Shown in pieces: positions 13,462 to 16,329 of a stretch of 16,329 nt of DNA. Position 1 is the first letter of the stretch. Each line of letters opens with the position of its first letter. The notes under the pieces are model-generated. The model saw only the letters and a list, made by a program, of their open reading frames with translations, was not told the DNA's origin and searched no databases. This DNA comes from an uncultured Eubacteriales bacterium (lineage in GTDB: Bacteria; Bacillota; Clostridia; Oscillospirales; CAG-272): assembly GCA_900545935.1 (NCBI GenBank), contig URAP01000036.1, positions 1 to 16,329 on the forward strand. Direction: 5' to 3'. A program made the position numbers and the translations under genes.

Positions 13462-15489
13462 TCATGCGACTATCTTATAATAGGTGCGTGCCGTCAGCAG
13501 ATAAACGATGAGATATATAAGCGAGAAGCAGAGATAGACTGAAGCAGCGCAGATAACGTACAGCGAGACGCGCGGCAGGATCATTACCCTTAGTATCTTA
13601 AGGAGTATGGGCGAGGCGACGGCAGTATGTATTCCCGCGACCGCGAGCGGCAGGAAGAATACGAGCAGCACCTGCGTGCGTATGGATGCCCGCACCTCGC
13701 TGCGGCTCATGCCTATCTTCTCCATTATCTGATAGCGGTTGTGATCCTCGTAGCCCTCGGATATCTGCTTATAATAGATTATCAGCACCGTTGCAAAGAG
13801 AAACACAACACCGAGCAGCAGACCGAGGAAAAGCAGCACACCGTACATGCCGTACATGTCGTCGCGGGCGCTGTATATCGAGCTTTGCGAAAAGCCGACG
13901 GATACCGAATCGCCGTATTTTTCTCTCATCATCTCCGGTATACGTTCGGTAAGAATGATATCATAATCCACGGGATTTTCATCAGAGAGGCTTACCGCAA
14001 CCGTATCGATCCATTTATACTCGCGTGAATCTGTGGAATAATAGCTTTTTACCTCGTCAATTTCCTTATCCGTATGCATAACTATACCGTAGCAATTGCG
14101 AGGTCCCTTGTCACTCGTGCGAATAGGCATATTATCAGGGCGCTGCGCTATCGTATATCTCTTCCCCGCAATGCCGAGCGTATCTCCGAGCGGAGGAACA
14201 TCACCGAGGTTGCTGAGCTGAGTTACTGCTATCTCGCCGTCACCGAGCTCAAGCGGCATGCCCGTCAGCTCACAGTATTTGTCCTGAGAAATGAATATAA
14301 CGTATACCTTATTTTCACCGCTGAGGATCGGGACGAACGAATCATCCGACGTATCGCAGGCAATTTCGAGCTCATGACGCAGTTGTATTTTTTCAATGCT
14401 GCCGCCGTTTTCACTCGCCACGTCTCCGACAATCTCCGCCAGCTCCTCTGCGCTCAGATATTTTCTGGTGTCATAATCATATGAACCGTAGTTATAACTG
14501 ACCGGACCCAAATACAGGTCCTCGGGATAGTTTCGCTCGAGCGTTGTTTCGATGCCCGAATAGAGGCTGACCGTCGTTGAGACAAGGATTATCACGCCCG
14601 TTGCAAGCACCGCTATGGATGCAAGACCTACCGCATTCTGCTTCATACGGTAGATGAGCCCCGAGACGGCGGTCATATGGCGCTTATTATAGTAGAAGCG
14701 GCGGTTGCGGCGCAGCATGCGGAGCACCCAGATGCTGCCCGCGACAAAGAGAAAATATGTGCCGATTATAACAAGGATAACGGCGAGGAAGAACAGCACG
14801 GTCGCATCGAGCGGGTCGCGCGTTGCGAGTGCTATGGCATAGCCCGCGCCGAGACTCAGGATACCGAGAATGAGCAGCACCACACGGAGCCTCGGCTCCT
14901 TTTCGCCCGCGCTGCGACTCGCAAGCAGCTCGACGGGGCGCAGCATCGCTATCCGAATGCAGTTGATGATATAGGTCAGCAGCTCGAGTGCGGAAAAGAA
15001 AAGCACCGAGATGAGTATCGCTTTCGGAACGATGTAGTTAAAGCCGTGTATCACGTCGATCTTCAGTATACGGCAGATTATGAGCGAGCAGAGCTTGTAC
15101 ATCAATATGCCGAAGCCGATACCGACAACATCCGAGCAGAGCGACTGATACAGCGTCTCAAAGAACAGCACGCGGCAGACATGGCGTTTCTCCATGCCGA
15201 GGATGTTGTACAGACCGAACTCGCGCTTTCGCTGCTTCATTATAAAGCTGTTCGTATACAGCACGAGTATTACCGAGATAATGGCAAGCACATAGATGCC
15301 GATGCTCATAAAGGAGGAAACGTAGCGCCCGCCCCGTATCGTATCGTATTTATCGCCGTCGAAGGCAAGCGTCCAAACGATATAGTAGACCGCAAGCAAT
15401 CCCGCGCAGGTAAGTATGCGCGGCAGATAGAAGCGGCGATTCTTACCGAGATTGGACAACGCCATGCGCGAATAGAGACCGCTCTTCAT
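13462..15489 (-). CDS. ABC transporter permease, FtsX-domain, BceB-like
   Basis: 675 residues, integral membrane. About ten hydrophobic segments are visible (roughly 22-42, 59-81, 108-138, 152-178, 203-222, 229-257, 287-311, 547-573, 605-627, 642-668). A large extracellular domain of about 235 residues (312-546) lies between segments 7 and 8, the hallmark of BceB-type peptide-antibiotic detoxification permeases. FtsX-like stretches include QRKREFGLYNILGM (86-99) and YQIMEKIGMSRSEVRASI (586-603). The start ATG overlaps the ATPase stop (ATGA), and GGGGGTGA serves as ribosome site inside the ATPase end. Inferred role: binding and removal or release of a cell-wall-targeting peptide, and signalling to the kinase; the substrate is not deducible. 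Confidence 0.93.
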   Translation of the reverse strand: MKSGLYSRMALSNLGKNRRFYLPRILTCAGLLAVYYIVWTLAFDGDKYDTIRGGRYVSSFMSIGIYVLAIISVILVLYTNSFIMKQRKREFGLYNILGMEKRHVCRVLFFETLYQSLCSDVVGIGFGILMYKLCSLIICRILKIDVIHGFNYIVPKAILISVLFFSALELLTYIINCIRIAMLRPVELLASRSAGEKEPRLRVVLLILGILSLGAGYAIALATRDPLDATVLFFLAVILVIIGTYFLFVAGSIWVLRMLRRNRRFYYNKRHMTAVSGLIYRMKQNAVGLASIAVLATGVIILVSTTVSLYSGIETTLERNYPEDLYLGPVSYNYGSYDYDTRKYLSAEELAEIVGDVASENGGSIEKIQLRHELEIACDTSDDSFVPILSGENKVYVIFISQDKYCELTGMPLELGDGEIAVTQLSNLGDVPPLGDTLGIAGKRYTIAQRPDNMPIRTSDKGPRNCYGIVMHTDKEIDEVKSYYSTDSREYKWIDTVAVSLSDENPVDYDIILTERIPEMMREKYGDSVSVGFSQSSIYSARDDMYGMYGVLLFLGLLLGVVFLFATVLIIYYKQISEGYEDHNRYQIMEKIGMSRSEVRASIRTQVLLVFFLPLAVAGIHTAVASPILLKILRVMILPRVSLYVICAASVYLCFSLIYLIVYLLTARTYYKIVA

Positions 15490-16238
15490 TCCGCATCACC
15501 CCCGCTGCGAAGCATGGTGAGTGTGTCGGAAATCTTCTGATACAGCTGCTCGTTCGTGCTGTCTCCGCGGTATATCTGGTGAAAGAGCACGCCGTCGCGG
15601 ATAAAGAGTATGCGCCCCGCGTGCGATGCCGCATCGACCGAGTGCGTGACCATCAGAATAGTCTGCCCGCGTGCGTTTAGGTCGCCGAAAACACGCAGCA
15701 GCTCCGACGATGAACGCGAATCGAGCGAGCCCGTAGGCTCGTCGGCAAGTATCAGCTTAGGCTTGCCCACCACGGCACGTGCTATAGCCACACGTTGCTG
15801 CTGACCTCCCGATAGCTGCTGCGGATAATGCTTGGCACGCTGGCTGAGTCCCACCTTGCGCAGAATCTCCGTTACGCGCTCACGACGCTCTTTGGAAGGC
15901 ACTCCGAGATAGCGTAATTGCAGGTCGACATTCTCCTCAACCGTAAGTTCGTCGATAAGGTTGAAGCTCTGGAACACGAAGCCTATTCTGCCACGACGAT
16001 ACTTGGTGCGCTCGCTCTCCTTGAGCTTGCCCACGGGTTCGCCATCGAGCCAGTACTCTCCGCTATTTGGATTGTCGAGCAGACCAAGGATGTTGAGCAG
16101 AGTAGACTTGCCGCAACCGCTCGGTCCCATTATCGCTACAAACTCGCCGTCTTCGACGTTAATGCTAACACCGTTGAGAGCAACGGTCTCCACTTCCTCA
16201 GTACGGAAGATTTTTGTAAGGTTTTCTGTCTTTATCAT
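15486..16238 (-). CDS. ABC transporter ATPase of the BceAB-type operon; apparent chimera
   Basis: 250 residues, cytosolic ATPase driving the downstream permease. Motifs: Walker A GPSGCGKS (38-45), Q-loop Q90, signature LSGGQQQR (142-149), Walker B LILADE (162-167), D-loop SLDS, H-loop H199. The C-terminal end (GQTILMVTHSVDAASHAGRI... IYRGDSTNEQLYQKISDTL) is typical BceA, but residues 1 to about 170 read like Bacteroidota MacB-type ATPases (RTEEVETVALNGVS, GLLDNPNSGEYWLDG, YPQQLSGGQQQRVAIARAVV). The frame is intact. The frame opens at 16286, but the ATG at 16238 gives the family-like start MIKTENLTKIF; it has an A/T-rich upstream region and no Shine-Dalgarno sequence, unlike most genes in the window. 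No operon promoter is clear. Assembly artefact or real recombination cannot be separated here. Confidence 0.88.
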   Translation of the reverse strand: MIKTENLTKIFRTEEVETVALNGVSINVEDGEFVAIMGPSGCGKSTLLNILGLLDNPNSGEYWLDGEPVGKLKESERTKYRRGRIGFVFQSFNLIDELTVEENVDLQLRYLGVPSKERRERVTEILRKVGLSQRAKHYPQQLSGGQQQRVAIARAVVGKPKLILADEPTGSLDSRSSSELLRVFGDLNARGQTILMVTHSVDAASHAGRILFIRDGVLFHQIYRGDSTNEQLYQKISDTLTMLRSGGDAE

Positions 16239-16301
16239 AATATTTATAATTATAAGCCTAAAAGCATCTCCCCCGGCCCCTCTCAAAGCCCCACCCCCTT
16301 G

Positions 16302-16322
16302 CCCCTCCCCCGTAGGGAGGGG
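16302..16322. repeat. GC-rich inverted repeat near the window end
   Basis: CCCCTCCC (16302-16309) and GGGAGGGG (16315-16322) form a perfect 8-pair arm around CCGTA, within a wider C-run-rich stretch (16268-16312) of CCCC blocks. Nothing like it occurs elsewhere in the window. It resembles C/G-run intergenic elements common in Bacteroidota genomes. Confidence 0.7.
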
Positions 16323-16329
16323 AGTAATG

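Noticed and set aside
14677..15540. Plus-strand 287-codon frame opposite the FtsX permease and ATPase end
   Set aside because: Composition is rich in His, Glu, Arg and Asp as expected for antisense of a membrane protein; no motifs or ribosome site.

Overview
The window looks like a chromosomal segment of a Gram-positive gut Clostridia member (Ruminococcaceae/Oscillospirales-like). The evidence is AGGAGG-type ribosome sites, sigma-A promoters with 17-18 base spacers, a lysine riboswitch, a BceAB-RS type module, an AroQ-PheA-ACT fusion and a Firmicute-style lipoprotein. This is inferred from gene families, not from a marker gene. The last ~550 bases (about 15,760 to the right end) look different and read as Bacteroidota-like, so the right edge may be a recombination or assembly junction.

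Layout, left to right. (1) Positions 1-1531, minus strand: a sigma-A promoter, a lysine riboswitch with terminator, a substrate-binding lipoprotein and the start of an ABC permease, together a lysine-controlled amino-acid importer. (2) 1763-2474, plus: a YfbR-type HD 5'-deoxynucleotidase with its own promoter. (3) 2583-3040: a tRNA with anticodon CAT, a strong terminator hairpin, then an array of short tandem and inverted 'ATGATATCG' repeats. (4) 3066-4208, minus: a sugar-transfer-type ATP-grasp protein. (5) 4309-5203, minus: a NagD-like HAD phosphatase with terminator. (6) 5370-8912, plus: a very large intracellular (alpha/alpha)6-barrel protein resembling GH94-clan glycoside phosphorylases, ended by a bidirectional terminator shared with pheA. 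(7) 8945-10362, minus: pheA (chorismate mutase-like, prephenate dehydratase, ACT), preceded by a promoter, a 26-codon leader peptide with five Phe codons, and mutually exclusive hairpins ending in a poly-U terminator. (8) 10466-11593, plus: a divergent Rossmann-fold, spermidine-synthase/methyltransferase-like protein. (9) 11523-16238, minus: an ABC ATPase, FtsX permease, OmpR-type regulator and intramembrane-sensing kinase in BceA-B-R-S order with ATGA overlaps.

The most interesting points are the ribosome-mediated phenylalanine attenuator in front of pheA (in Firmicutes such genes are more often controlled by T-boxes) and the apparent chimera inside the BceA-like ATPase, where a Bacteroidota-like N-terminal two thirds joins a BceA-type C-terminal third in frame at the conserved Walker B motif. 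Two start codons were moved downstream because a good promoter overlaps the longer reading frame.
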